Shown in pieces: positions 1 through 8,648 of a DNA stretch of 64,000 nucleotides (position 1 is the stretch's first letter; the number at the start of each line of letters is the position of its first letter). A model generated the notes under the pieces. That model saw only the letters and a list, made by a program, of their open reading frames with translations. It did no database searches and had not been told where the DNA came from. Location of the stretch: assembly GCF_002259745.1 (NCBI RefSeq), contig NZ_MWWW01000015.1, positions 1 to 64,000 on the forward strand, given 5' to 3'. The position numbers and the translations under genes are program-made. The stretch is from Bifidobacterium myosotis. GTDB lineage: Bacteria > Actinomycetota > Actinomycetes > Actinomycetales > Bifidobacteriaceae.

Positions 1-496
1 CGATGGAGCGCAGATGGTCGAACAGGCCAGCGCCCTGTTCGACCCGCAGGTCGTCGGCGACCCTCTTGCACACGGGGCCCACGCTCTTCCAGTCGACGCG
101 AGTCAGGGCCGACACGGCGCTTCTGGGCGCGTGCACGCTCAGCCACGCGACCTGCTGCTCGAAGTCATACGTGTACGCGCTCTTGCGTCTCGCCCACGGC
201 ACCATCGCGACCGTCACGCCATGCCCGGCGCAGGTCACGCGCCGAGGCGCGTACTCCAGGAAAAGCCTCGCGCAGCCGATGTCGAGATGCCGCCATCGTC
301 GCGTGGGCAGACGGTCATACGGCCGGCCATGCCCGCCGCATTCAGCGCACCGGCCCATGACACTCGCATACGGGCGGACCGGGACGACGACGCTCTCACG
401 GCCGGCGTGATCCCGTTCGACGCGGGGCGTGCCGATCACGACGTTGGCGGGCAGATGCAGCATGCGCTTGAGCGCGCCGGCTGATATGGTGGGCAT
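1..496 (-). CDS. ISL3-family transposase, N-terminal part (runs off the window)
   Basis: Reading the minus strand from ATG at 496 gives 165 uninterrupted codons to the window edge, starting MPTISAGALKRMLHLP. Residues C50, C53, C89 and H92 form a plausible zinc-binding cluster (CAEC then CAGH), as in the N-terminal zinc ribbon of ISL3 transposases; the DDE catalytic domain would lie beyond base 1. An AGGGGA ribosome binding site precedes the start. The role would be cut-and-paste or replicative transposition of its own insertion sequence. Family assignment rests on the zinc-ribbon layout and recalled similarity to bifidobacterial ISL3 transposases. Whether the gene is intact cannot be seen. 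Confidence 0.72.
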   Translation of the reverse strand, partial: MPTISAGALKRMLHLPANVVIGTPRVERDHAGRESVVVPVRPYASVMGRCAECGGHGRPYDRLPTRRWRHLDIGCARLFLEYAPRRVTCAGHGVTVAMVPWARRKSAYTYDFEQQVAWLSVHAPRSAVSALTRVDWKSVGPVCKRVADDLRVEQGAGLFDHLRSI

Positions 497-638
497 AGGC
501 GTTCCCCTGTTCTTCGGTTCCATTTCTTGGCGGAAACAAACCTAACAGGCGAACGCCCCTTCCATACCCGCACACGAAAAAGCCCCGGCCACGACGCCAA
601 GGCTCAACACCCCACCACACAAACTGGCGAAGGCTCTT
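1..638 (-). mobile_element. Partial insertion sequence, ISL3-like
   Basis: The transposase start at 496 is followed outward by about 140 bp without a gene, then by AT-rich DNA and a dispersed repeat from 648. On the minus strand the sequence near 636 reads GAGCCTTCGCCAG, which could be the terminal inverted repeat, but the other end is outside the window so the boundary is a guess. Confidence 0.4.
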
Positions 639-647
639 ATTAATTCC

Positions 648-945
648 CTACCCCTCAGACCCGCTTCGCGGGCCGGTTCCCCTAACAAGGGGAGCCAAAA
701 ATATAATCAACGAATTAATGACGCGGCATACTAGTATGCCACGTCAGAAGTTCGTTGATTAATTCACTACCCCCTCAAACCAGCTTCGCGGGCTAGCTCG
801 TCCTGCAATCACGGACGCACTTCGCGCGTGTTCTGCTGGCTTGCCTGCCGGCTTGCATGTTGCCGGCAAATAGCTCCGCTGTCTGTTTCACGGCAACGTC
901 CTGACGAAGGGAGCCAACGATATAATCAACGAACTTCTGACGTAG
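648..945 (+). repeat. Two units of a dispersed palindromic intergenic repeat
   Basis: Unit one (648-697) starts CTACCCCTCAG and carries two small stem-loops (CCCGCTTCGCGGG, then CCCCTAACAAGGGG) ending GGAGCCA. Unit two starts near 766 and appears to resume at 899 (CTGACGAAGGGAGCCA) after about 90 bp of inserted sequence. Both are followed by AATCAACGAA. Related units occur at 16778, 22045, 43675 and 44803. No gene is visible in 497-1132 apart from this. Confidence 0.7.
705..760. repeat. 56-bp imperfect palindrome
   Basis: A perfect 16-bp core GGCATACTAGTATGCC (725-740) lies exactly central between AATCAACGAA (705-714) and its reverse complement TTCGTTGATT (751-760); the flanks between match partly. 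It joins the two dispersed repeat units head to head. A third copy of the arm is at 924-943. Confidence 0.8.
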
Positions 946-1132
946 GCCACTAACAATCCGTCAATCACCAGTCGGGCTCTCGGACTCAAAGCACGGACGC
1001 ACACCCTCAACGGAATAATCCCAGCGGAATGTCCCCAGTGCCACTACATGGCACCGCCCTGTGACCCACATCGCACCCGCATCGTGTATCGCCTCTGGCG
1101 AATGATGGCCCCTACAGACTACGCTGGGCACC

Positions 1133-2671
1133 ATGAATGAATCCATTGCCTGGAGCAATCCACTGCGCGATTCGCGCGACCTGCGACTGCCCCGCATCGC
1201 CGGACCTTGCAGTCTCGTCATCTTCGGCGTCACGGGCGACCTGTCGCAGAAGAAACTGCTTCCCGCAGTCTACGATCTGGCCAACCGTGGCCTGCTGCCG
1301 CCCAGCTTCGGTCTGACCGGTTTCGCCCGCCGCGATTGGACGCAGGAGCATTTCATCGAATTCGTCAAAACCGCCGTACAGGCCCATTGCCGCACGCCAT
1401 TCAAGGAATCGACCTGGAAGAACCTCGCGGCCGGCATCCGATTCGTTCGCGGCACCTTCGACGACGCTGAGGCCTTCGAACGTCTGAGCGCCACCGTGCA
1501 GGAGCTCGACCGCGACCGCGGCACGCGCGGCAACCACGCCTTCTACATGTCCGTGCCGCCGCGCGCCTTCCCGGTGGTGGCCAAGCAGCTCGCCGCCTCG
1601 GGACTGTCCCGTTCGTCCGAGGGCGCGTGGCGTCGCGTGATCATCGAGAAGCCGTTCGGTCACGACCTCGCCAGCGCCAAGGAGCTCGACCATGTGGTAT
1701 CCGAGGTGTTCGACCCGAGCTCGGTGTTCCGCATCGACCACTACCTCGGCAAGGAGACCGTGCAGAACCTGCTGGCCCTGCGCTTCGCCAACGCGATGTA
1801 CGAGCCGATCTGGAACGCGAACTACGTCGATCATGTGCAGATCACGATGGCCGAGGACATCGGCATCGGCGGCCGCGCCGGCTACTATGACGGCATCGGC
1901 GCCGCACGCGACGTGATCCAGAACCACCTGCTGCAGCTTATGGCCTTGACCGCCATGGAAGAGCCGGTGAGCTTCACCGCCAAGGATCTGACCGCCGAAA
2001 AGACCAAGGTGCTTTCCGCCGTCCGTCTGCCCAAGGATCTTTCGCTGCATACCGCGCGCGGCCAATACGCCAGAGGCTGGCAGGGCTCGCACGAAGTCGT
2101 CGGGTATCTGGAAGAAAAGGGCATCGATCCCAAGAGCACCACGGAAACGTATGCCGCCATCGAACTGGACATCGATACCCGCCGTTGGGCCGGCGTGCCG
2201 TTCTACCTGCGCACCGGTAAGCGCCTGGGCAAGCGCGTGACCGAGATCGCCGTGGTCTTCAAGCGCGCGCCGCATCTGCCGTTCGAGCAGACCGCCGTAC
2301 GCGAGCTCGGCAAGAACGCCATCGTGATTCGCGTGCAGCCGGACGAGGGTGTAACCATGCGCTTCGGCGCCAAGGTGCCCGGCGGCACCACGATGGAGGT
2401 CCGTGACGTGAACATGGACTTCAGCTACGGCCGCTCCTTCACCGAGAACTCGCCGGAAGCCTACGAGCGACTGATTCTGGACGTGCTGCTCGGCGATCCG
2501 CCGCTGTTCCCGACCACCGAAGAGGTGAACCTGAGCTGGGAGATCCTCGATCCGATTGAAGAATTCTGGTCCACACTCGGCCAGCCGCAGCCCTATCGTT
2601 CGGGAACCTGGGGCCCGGCCGAAGCCGACGAGATGCTGGCGCGCGAAGGCCGTCACTGGAGGATGCCATGA
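1133..2671 (+). CDS. zwf: Glucose-6-phosphate 1-dehydrogenase
   Basis: Oxidises glucose-6-phosphate to 6-phosphogluconolactone with NADP+, the first step of the oxidative pentose phosphate pathway, in the cytoplasm. The 512-residue product has the normal family length. The N-terminal Rossmann motif GVTGDLS sits at residues 32-38 and the signature RIDHYLGKE, with the substrate-binding lysine, at 200-208. The start at 1133 has no strong ribosome binding site; no better in-frame start precedes the nucleotide fold. The stop overlaps the opcA start as ATGA, indicating translational coupling, and pgl follows, so the gene heads a pentose phosphate cluster. Confidence 0.96.
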   Translation: MNESIAWSNPLRDSRDLRLPRIAGPCSLVIFGVTGDLSQKKLLPAVYDLANRGLLPPSFGLTGFARRDWTQEHFIEFVKTAVQAHCRTPFKESTWKNLAAGIRFVRGTFDDAEAFERLSATVQELDRDRGTRGNHAFYMSVPPRAFPVVAKQLAASGLSRSSEGAWRRVIIEKPFGHDLASAKELDHVVSEVFDPSSVFRIDHYLGKETVQNLLALRFANAMYEPIWNANYVDHVQITMAEDIGIGGRAGYYDGIGAARDVIQNHLLQLMALTAMEEPVSFTAKDLTAEKTKVLSAVRLPKDLSLHTARGQYARGWQGSHEVVGYLEEKGIDPKSTTETYAAIELDIDTRRWAGVPFYLRTGKRLGKRVTEIAVVFKRAPHLPFEQTAVRELGKNAIVIRVQPDEGVTMRFGAKVPGGTTMEVRDVNMDFSYGRSFTENSPEAYERLILDVLLGDPPLFPTTEEVNLSWEILDPIEEFWSTLGQPQPYRSGTWGPAEADEMLAREGRHWRMP

Positions 2672-3705
2672 TCATCGATCTGCCCAATACCCGCACGCGC
2701 GAAATTGCGCATAAGATCGAACAGCTGCACGAGGAACGCGGCGAATCCGCCACCGGACGCGTGCTGACGCTGCTGATCGCCACGGATGACAGCGAACTCG
2801 AGCACGCGCTGGAAATCGCCAACGCTGCCAGCCGTGAGCACCCCTGCCGAGTCATCGCAATCGTGCCGGATACCGAACATCATGACGACGGCGACGCGAA
2901 TGACGCCGACCATGCTGGCACGGAGGCTTCCGCCGACAGCACCGGCGCGAAGCCGATGGAGAAGACCGACAACCCGGCGATCGACCTTACCGACGGCCCT
3001 GCCGAGTCGAACCTCAACGCCCAGGTGCGTTTCGGCGCGGACGCCGGCGCTGGAGAAATCATCATTCTCCGCCCGCGCAACGGGCTGATCAACCACCCGG
3101 ATACGCTGGTCATCCCACTGCTCGTGCCGGATGTGCCGGTGGTGGCGTGGTGGCCGACGAATCCGCCGTCCAACCCATCCAAGGATCTGATGGGCGCGAT
3201 GGCCCGCAGCCGTCTCACCGATGCGATGCGCTCCAACAACCCGGAAGCCACCATCGAACGCCTGCGTCGCAATTGGACGGCAGAGGACGTCGATCTCTCA
3301 TGGACGCGCCTGACCGTATGGCGTGGTCTACTGGCATCGATGCTCGACCAGCCGCCGCACCTGCCGATCACCGCCGTGAAGGTGAGCGGCCCCAAGGAAT
3401 TCCTGCCGATGGATCTCCTGTGCGCATGGCTGCGGTTGAAGCTGGGCGTGAATGTGGACGTCGAGTATGTGGATGACGCTGAAGCCGTGACCGGCGTGTA
3501 CCTGACTCGCTCGGACGGCGTGGTTTCGCTGGAACGCCCGTACGAGGATCAGGCGCTGATCTCGATGCCCGGCCAGACACCGCAGGCGATTTCCGTGCCC
3601 GTGCGCACCATCGAGGATTGCCTGACCGAGGAGCTGCGCCGCATCGACCCTGATGAGGTGTACGCCGAGGTCATCAATGAGGGATGGGATCTGATTCGGC
3701 ATTGA
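2668..3705 (+). CDS. opcA: Glucose-6-phosphate dehydrogenase assembly protein OpcA
   Basis: OpcA-family proteins bind and assist assembly or activation of glucose-6-phosphate dehydrogenase; they are found in actinobacteria and cyanobacteria next to zwf. The 345-residue protein begins MIIDLPNTRTREIAHKI and carries the conserved PVVAWWP stretch near residues 151-157, shortly after RNGLINHPDTLVIPLLVPDVP. A charged, Asp/Ala-rich insertion occupies about residues 70-115. Its ATG overlaps the zwf TGA by the ATGA arrangement, so co-expression with zwf is expected. Assignment comes from recalled family similarity and this position. Confidence 0.93.
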   Translation: MIIDLPNTRTREIAHKIEQLHEERGESATGRVLTLLIATDDSELEHALEIANAASREHPCRVIAIVPDTEHHDDGDANDADHAGTEASADSTGAKPMEKTDNPAIDLTDGPAESNLNAQVRFGADAGAGEIIILRPRNGLINHPDTLVIPLLVPDVPVVAWWPTNPPSNPSKDLMGAMARSRLTDAMRSNNPEATIERLRRNWTAEDVDLSWTRLTVWRGLLASMLDQPPHLPITAVKVSGPKEFLPMDLLCAWLRLKLGVNVDVEYVDDAEAVTGVYLTRSDGVVSLERPYEDQALISMPGQTPQAISVPVRTIEDCLTEELRRIDPDEVYAEVINEGWDLIRH

Positions 3706-3914
3706 TTCGGCACTGATTCCATCGACTCTGCCGCAGATGAATCGGCCGCACAATCGGCAACTACGAGCCGGTTCGTGGGTATCTGTACTTGCAGGAAACC
3801 TCGCGGACCGGCTCTTCTGTTTCATGAGCATGGCGCAGCGCCAACAACCGTCATGACCGCTATGAGTCGCCACTGAGAGAGAAACTATCGAGTGGTTTAA
3901 TGAAGGAGCATCAC

Positions 3915-4787
3915 ATGGCAAATCGCAGACTCATCGTCTATCCGAATACCGATCTGATGATTCAGGCCGGTGCGCAGCGCTTGGTATTGACGCTGCTCGA
4001 CCTGCTCGCCGAGCGTCTGCCGGATGGGAAGCACCGCGAGCGCGTGGATGTTGCGCTTTCCGGCGGCTCGGCTGCGAAGCCACTGGGTTTGGTGCTTGAC
4101 GACCCGCTGTCGGCTTCGATCGACTGGACGCGCGTGCATTTCTGGTTCAGCGACGAACGTTTCGTGCCGGCCGACAGCGCGGATCGCAACGCTGTGGCCG
4201 CTCGTCGGTTGCTGCTCGACCAATTGGTGGCTGAGGGTAAACTGCCCGAATCCAATATCCATGAGATGCCGGCCGATGTGCGCTCCGCTGATGATATTGC
4301 GGCTGCGACCGCCGCCGCATCCGGCGACGACGAGGAGGCGCGCGCGGCCGCAGACGTCGCCAACGATGCTCTGCTGGACGCCGCCGCCCGCTCCTATGAG
4401 TCCAAGCTCATTCGCGAACTCGGCCCTGAGCCGGTCATCGATCTGATGATTCTGGGCATGGGACCGGACGGTCATTACGCGTCGCTGTTCCCGGCCTCCT
4501 CCGGGCACCACGAGGTGCTGGTGCGCAATCGTCTGACGGTAGGCGTCAGCCACTCTCCCAAGATGCCGCCGTTGCGCGTGTCTCTCACCGCGCCGCTGAT
4601 CGCCCGCTCCCGTCACACCTGGTTCTTCTCGGCAGGTGCGGGGAAGGCCGATTCCTTGGCGCATGTGTTCGCCGCGCCTACTGATGGCGATGGCCTCACT
4701 GGCGACCCGGAGTATCCGTCGTCGTTTGCCGGCGGCGTGGACGAGTTCGTCTGGTTCTCCACCGAAGAGACCGTGGTGAAGCTCTGA
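3915..4787 (+). CDS. pgl: 6-phosphogluconolactonase
   Basis: Hydrolyses 6-phosphogluconolactone to 6-phosphogluconate, linking zwf to gnd. The ATG at 3915 (MANRRLIVYPN) is chosen because GAAGGAG lies just upstream; an in-frame ATG at 3900 overlaps that site. The 290-residue protein has the NagB/DevB-type fold signatures ALSGGSAAK near residue 50, WFSDERFV near 78 and GMGPDGHYASLFP near 180. A 209-bp gap separates it from opcA. An Ala/Asp-rich segment around residues 120-150 looks like a lineage-specific insertion. A strong terminator-like hairpin follows at 4839. Confidence 0.94.
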   Translation: MANRRLIVYPNTDLMIQAGAQRLVLTLLDLLAERLPDGKHRERVDVALSGGSAAKPLGLVLDDPLSASIDWTRVHFWFSDERFVPADSADRNAVAARRLLLDQLVAEGKLPESNIHEMPADVRSADDIAAATAAASGDDEEARAAADVANDALLDAAARSYESKLIRELGPEPVIDLMILGMGPDGHYASLFPASSGHHEVLVRNRLTVGVSHSPKMPPLRVSLTAPLIARSRHTWFFSAGAGKADSLAHVFAAPTDGDGLTGDPEYPSSFAGGVDEFVWFSTEETVVKL

Positions 4788-4838
4788 ACCGACGAACTGA
4801 AGCGGCATGCCGAAGCCGCCGCATACCAAAAAAGGCTT

Positions 4839-4861
4839 AGGACGGCCCACTGGGCCGTCCT
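4839..4861 (+). terminator. Hairpin downstream of pgl
   Basis: AGGACGGCCCA, one base, TGGGCCGTCCT: a perfect 11-bp stem, preceded by AAAAAAGGCTT and followed by TAGATTCTC. It ends 52 to 74 bases after the pgl stop. The A-tract on the left suggests it could act on either strand. Confidence 0.7.
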
Positions 4862-4998
4862 AGATTCTCTCCCGTTTGGCTATCGCCAAACCCGAACCGG
4901 CCGCCCGGTTCACCTCCGGCCCCAGCAATTATGGACTCGCTCTACGAGCGAGGCTCAACGTTGGCTCGGCGGCAAACCGCCTCGCACCGAAGAAGGCC

Positions 4999-5019
4999 GG
5001 ACGGCCCACTGGGCCGTCC
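4999..5019 (-). terminator. Hairpin downstream of gnd, same stem as the pgl terminator
   Basis: GGACGGCCCA/TGGGCCGTCC repeats the stem found at 4839-4861. It lies about 20-40 bases past the gnd stop on the minus strand, so the two convergent genes end in copies of the same hairpin. There is no long T-tract on the minus-strand side. Confidence 0.6.
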
Positions 5020-5020
5020 T

Positions 5021-5061
5021 AAGCCTGAGATTGAGGAGTATTACTCCTCAATCTCAGGCTT
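5021..5061. repeat. 41-bp perfect palindrome spanning the gnd stop codon
   Basis: Bases 5021-5040 are the exact reverse complement of 5042-5061, with base 5041 at the centre. The right half is the last six codons of gnd (KPEIEE) plus stop; the left half is their inverted copy in non-coding DNA. Confidence 0.95.
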
Positions 5062-6495
5062 GCCTTCTTCGGCCCACAACGTGTGGAACACGCCGGGCTT
5101 GTCTACGCGGCCGTAGGTGTGGGCACCGAAGAGGTCGCGCTGGGACTGGGTCAGGGCGGTGGGCAGGCGCTTGGAGCGCAGGCCGTCGTAGTAGGCCAGC
5201 GAGCTGGAGAACACCGGGGTCGGAATGCCGGCCTCGACGGCCTTCACAATCACGCGACGCCATGCATCCTGGGATTCGCCGATGATCTTCTCGAAGTACG
5301 GATCGAACAGCAGGCTCTCCGGCGGGTTGTCGCCCTTGAAAGCCTCGGTGATGCGGTCGAGCAGGAACTGGGCGCGGATGATGCAGCCACCACGCCAAAT
5401 ACGGGCTACCTCGGACAGGTTGATGTCCCAGCCGTACTCCTTGGCACCGTCCTGAATCTCGTTAAGGCCCTGCGCGTAGGCCACCACCTTGGAAGCGAAC
5501 AGCGCCTTGCGCACGTCCTCCACGAACACCGCGCGATCCTCGCCCTCCAGATCGATGGTCTTGTTCGGACCAGCCAGACCCTCGCGCTGGGCGGCCTCAC
5601 GCAGCTCGCCGTGCGACGACAGGGCGCGGGCGAACACGGCCTCGCCGATGGAAGCCACCGGGGAACCGAACTCCAGACCAGTCTGCACGGTCCAAGTGCC
5701 GGTGCCCTTCATGCCAGCGTGGTCAACCACCACGTCCACGAACGGCTTGCCGGTCTCGGCGTCCTTGTGGTGCAGGATCTCGGCGGTGATCTCGATGAGG
5801 TAGGAATCAAGATCGCCCTTGTTCCACTCCTCGAACACGTCGCCGATCTCTTTGGCATCCATGCCCAAGCCGCGGCGCAGAATGTCGTACGCCTCGCCGA
5901 TCACCTGCATATCGGCGTATTCGATGCCGTTGTGCACCATCTTGACGAAGTGGCCGGCGCCGTCGGTGCCGATGTGGGTCACGCACGGCTCGCCATTGAC
6001 CTTCGCGGCGATCGACTCAAGAATCGGGCCGAGCGTCTTCCAGGACTCCACGGTGCCGCCGGGCATCAGGGACGGGCCGTTGAGCGCGCCCTCCTCGCCG
6101 CCGGACACGCCGCAGCCCACGAAGTGGAAGCCCTTGGCGCGCACTTCCTTCTCGCGCTTGATGGTGTCCTTGAAGAAGGAGTTGCCGCCATCCACGATGA
6201 TGTCGCCCGGCTCGAACACTTCTTCAAGCTGCTCGATCACGGCGTCGGTCGGCGCACCGGCCTTGACCATGATGATGGCGGTGCGCGGGCGCTTCAGCGA
6301 AGCCGCGAACTCCTCCAACGTCTTGGTCGGCACGAAGTCGCCCTCGGTGCCGTGCTCCTCCATCAGCTTCTCGGTGCGGGAGTAGTGACGGTTGAACAGG
6401 GCCACCGTGTTGCCGTGGTGGGCCAGATTACGGGCCAGATTGGAGCCCATCGCAGCCAGTCCGATGACACCGATATTTGCAGTAGCTTCGGCCAT
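5041..6495 (-). CDS. gnd: 6-phosphogluconate dehydrogenase, decarboxylating
   Basis: Converts 6-phosphogluconate to ribulose-5-phosphate, CO2 and NADPH in the cytoplasm. The start at 6495 (MAEATANIGVIGLAAMGSNL) places the Rossmann motif GLAAMG at the N-terminus and has GAAAGG upstream; reading further upstream gives low-quality sequence. The 484-residue length is normal for the long dimeric form. Visible family motifs are GCGVSGGEEGALNGPSLMPG (substrate loop) and FVKMVHNGIEY with the catalytic lysine. It is convergent with zwf-opcA-pgl and completes the oxidative branch. Its final codons lie inside a perfect palindrome. Confidence 0.97.
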   Translation of the reverse strand: MAEATANIGVIGLAAMGSNLARNLAHHGNTVALFNRHYSRTEKLMEEHGTEGDFVPTKTLEEFAASLKRPRTAIIMVKAGAPTDAVIEQLEEVFEPGDIIVDGGNSFFKDTIKREKEVRAKGFHFVGCGVSGGEEGALNGPSLMPGGTVESWKTLGPILESIAAKVNGEPCVTHIGTDGAGHFVKMVHNGIEYADMQVIGEAYDILRRGLGMDAKEIGDVFEEWNKGDLDSYLIEITAEILHHKDAETGKPFVDVVVDHAGMKGTGTWTVQTGLEFGSPVASIGEAVFARALSSHGELREAAQREGLAGPNKTIDLEGEDRAVFVEDVRKALFASKVVAYAQGLNEIQDGAKEYGWDINLSEVARIWRGGCIIRAQFLLDRITEAFKGDNPPESLLFDPYFEKIIGESQDAWRRVIVKAVEAGIPTPVFSSSLAYYDGLRSKRLPTALTQSQRDLFGAHTYGRVDKPGVFHTLWAEEGKPEIEE

Positions 6496-6955
6496 ATGCC
6501 TTGCCTTTCTTGACCGTAGGACGCCCGCGAGCGCCCTGTGAATCGGCGACGTGCGCGCAGATGGCCCGCCTGGCCGCCGACGTCCCCTTTCGGAGACCCG
6601 GATTTCGTTCAAACACTGCCAGTCTATCGTTCGGCATGACGCGATGCACGGCACGTCTTACGCTGCCCGCGTATTGGTCGCGCGGGATGAGGAATGAGGG
6701 ATGAGACAGGCGACCTTGCATGCAGACGTCCGCCATGCAGGTGTCCGCCATGCAAGCGAGCCGGCATGCAGACAGCCAGTCCGCGGACGGCCCTCACCAC
6801 CGATACCGTGCGCGCGACCGTAAGCACCGCGGACGACCATCACACTGGGGTCGCGCGCACGTCATCGCCGCGACAAAGATGGGCACCAGGGACGGGCCAC
6901 CGCACTGGCGGCCACATACGCGACGCCCGACGCGCTCAGGGGCAACCTACCTCCG
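6496..6955. other. Intergenic region with short direct repeats
   Basis: No gene is supported here. From 6720 the sequence contains an iterated 15-bp motif: ATGCAGACGTCCGCC, ATGCAGGTGTCCGCC, then two diverged copies starting ATGCAAGCGAG and ATGCAGACAG. The bases next to 6495 include the gnd ribosome binding site; the gnd promoter should lie further right. Confidence 0.5.
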
Positions 6956-8287
6956 CTACATGCGGCCGGCCTTGGACGGGTCGATGTTCATGGTCTGGAA
7001 GCGCTCGGCCATGTAGTCGTTGCCGAAATGCTCGCCGAACCACATGGCGGCCGGGGAATCCTGCGGCTGGCCGGCGATGCGCCCGTACCAGCAGTCCAAC
7101 GCCATCAGCGTGAATACGATGTCAATCACCATGAGCACGGCGCACACCGTGGTCAGCGAATAGCGCACCTTCCAAGGAATGCGGTTGATCAGCGCCAGCA
7201 TGCGCGGCAGCAGCCATCGCACCCATACCACGCCGATCAATCCCCAGAAGAACATGTACTTGCCCGATGTGCGGCCGTCGATGGAGAGCCACTGGCCGGT
7301 GTAGTCCCATGCGGTGATGCCGAACGCCACCTCCATGAACCAGCTGGTGGCGTATTCGAACGCGCCGCCGATCACCGCGGAGGCGCAGAAGATCAGGAAC
7401 GGGTTGGCCTTCCACAGTCGGTTCAGGCACACGGTCACCAACACCGCGCCACAGCCGTAGATCGGCGAGAACGGCCCCCACAGCAGTCCCGCGCGGTCCT
7501 GCAATTCGCCGTGGTACAACGCCATGTGGTAAATCGTCTCGATGGCGAGGCCACCCACCGACGCGATGGTGAACAGCCAGAAGATATTGAAGAAGTCCAG
7601 CTGTATGTAGCCTTTGCCGGATTGGTCGCGGCCCAGCATGCCCGCGGCCACCGCGGATTCGTAGTCGTCGCGTTCGTCCATGCGCCTGAGTGCCCGTTGC
7701 AGCCGGCGTTCCTCGCGCAGCGACGGGTCCGCCGTCACCGAAATCACGATGAGGATAATCATCTGGATGCCCGGCATCACGATGTTCCAGCCGAGGCCCT
7801 GCAGCGCCAGCGACAGCATGCCGTCGGCCAAGGTGAGCGGCATGAGCACGTAGGCCCAGCGAGCCGCGTATCGACGACGATTGCGTACCAACAGGATGCC
7901 GAACACCGTCAGGCACACGGCGTTGACGATAAGCACCACCGCATGCAGCGACGTGAGGATGAACGTCAGGCTCATGGCGTCGACGTGGACCCGCCCCTCG
8001 AGGATCTCGCGCAGGGAATACACGGTGGACAGTACGAGAATCGGCAACGTGGCGAGGCCGTCGAGCAGCACGAGCACGCCGTAGACCCGCGCAAGGATCG
8101 GCAAACGTTTGGCATCGAGGTCCAGATCCGCGCCGTCCAGCTCCGTGGCTGCGAGTTCCGCTTCGAGGGCCGATTCACTGCCCGGGTTGGCGCCAGCGGC
8201 ACCGGCAGCGGCGTCAACAGCGTTATCGACGGCGACCGCTTCGGCGGCATGATCCTCGCCGAGTTTCCCGGACGTGTGATCGGTCAT
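6956..8287 (-). CDS. Multi-spanning membrane protein, putative ABC-transporter type IV (CmpB-like)
   Basis: The 443-residue protein has an acidic, Ala-rich N-terminus (about 60 residues), then about five hydrophobic segments, a charged linker near residue 215, and a second membrane domain. The second half carries GGLAIETIYH, RAGLLWGPFSPIYGCGAVLV and AFEYATSWFMEVAFG, which match my recollection of the Pfam family Putative ABC-transporter type IV (PF06541). Substrate and function of that family are not established. It is monocistronic as far as can be seen, with a plain ATG at 8287 preceded by AAGGGG. The N-terminal half resembles no family I can name. Confidence 0.7.
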   Translation of the reverse strand: MTDHTSGKLGEDHAAEAVAVDNAVDAAAGAAGANPGSESALEAELAATELDGADLDLDAKRLPILARVYGVLVLLDGLATLPILVLSTVYSLREILEGRVHVDAMSLTFILTSLHAVVLIVNAVCLTVFGILLVRNRRRYAARWAYVLMPLTLADGMLSLALQGLGWNIVMPGIQMIILIVISVTADPSLREERRLQRALRRMDERDDYESAVAAGMLGRDQSGKGYIQLDFFNIFWLFTIASVGGLAIETIYHMALYHGELQDRAGLLWGPFSPIYGCGAVLVTVCLNRLWKANPFLIFCASAVIGGAFEYATSWFMEVAFGITAWDYTGQWLSIDGRTSGKYMFFWGLIGVVWVRWLLPRMLALINRIPWKVRYSLTTVCAVLMVIDIVFTLMALDCWYGRIAGQPQDSPAAMWFGEHFGNDYMAERFQTMNIDPSKAGRM

Positions 8288-8648
8288 AGCGCACCCCTTC
8301 CAGTACGTACCCGTTCAGGCCTTTTCCATTGTGGCATGTCCCGTGGCTTGCAGCCTAACTCGCCCTGCGACACTCATGGCCGACACGCCCAAGACGACCG
8401 CCACTGGGCAAAACACCCGCAGCGCCCATCCATCCCAATCGCGGCCCCTTCGTATGCAACCGCTTTCAGGAAACATCCAAAAATCATCCAGAGACTCTTG
8501 CCGGAAGTCGCAGGGACCCTTTCGCACCACCCAAGGCCCCTTTGCAGCGGCGGCGGTGTACTTGAACCATCAACAAACCAGCGAACGCACGACAGGCGCC
8601 CACCGCAAGCGCGGGCCGTCTCCGTCATGCACTGCGAAAGGAACGGCC

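Noticed and set aside
1112..2656. Long open frame on the strand opposite zwf (514 codons)
   Set aside because: It mirrors zwf in a GC-rich genome and its translation is His/Arg/Gly-rich without any family motif. zwf is certain from its motifs.
5083..6513. Open frame of 476 codons opposite gnd
   Set aside because: Same reason: composition is that of an antisense shadow, and gnd has all catalytic motifs.
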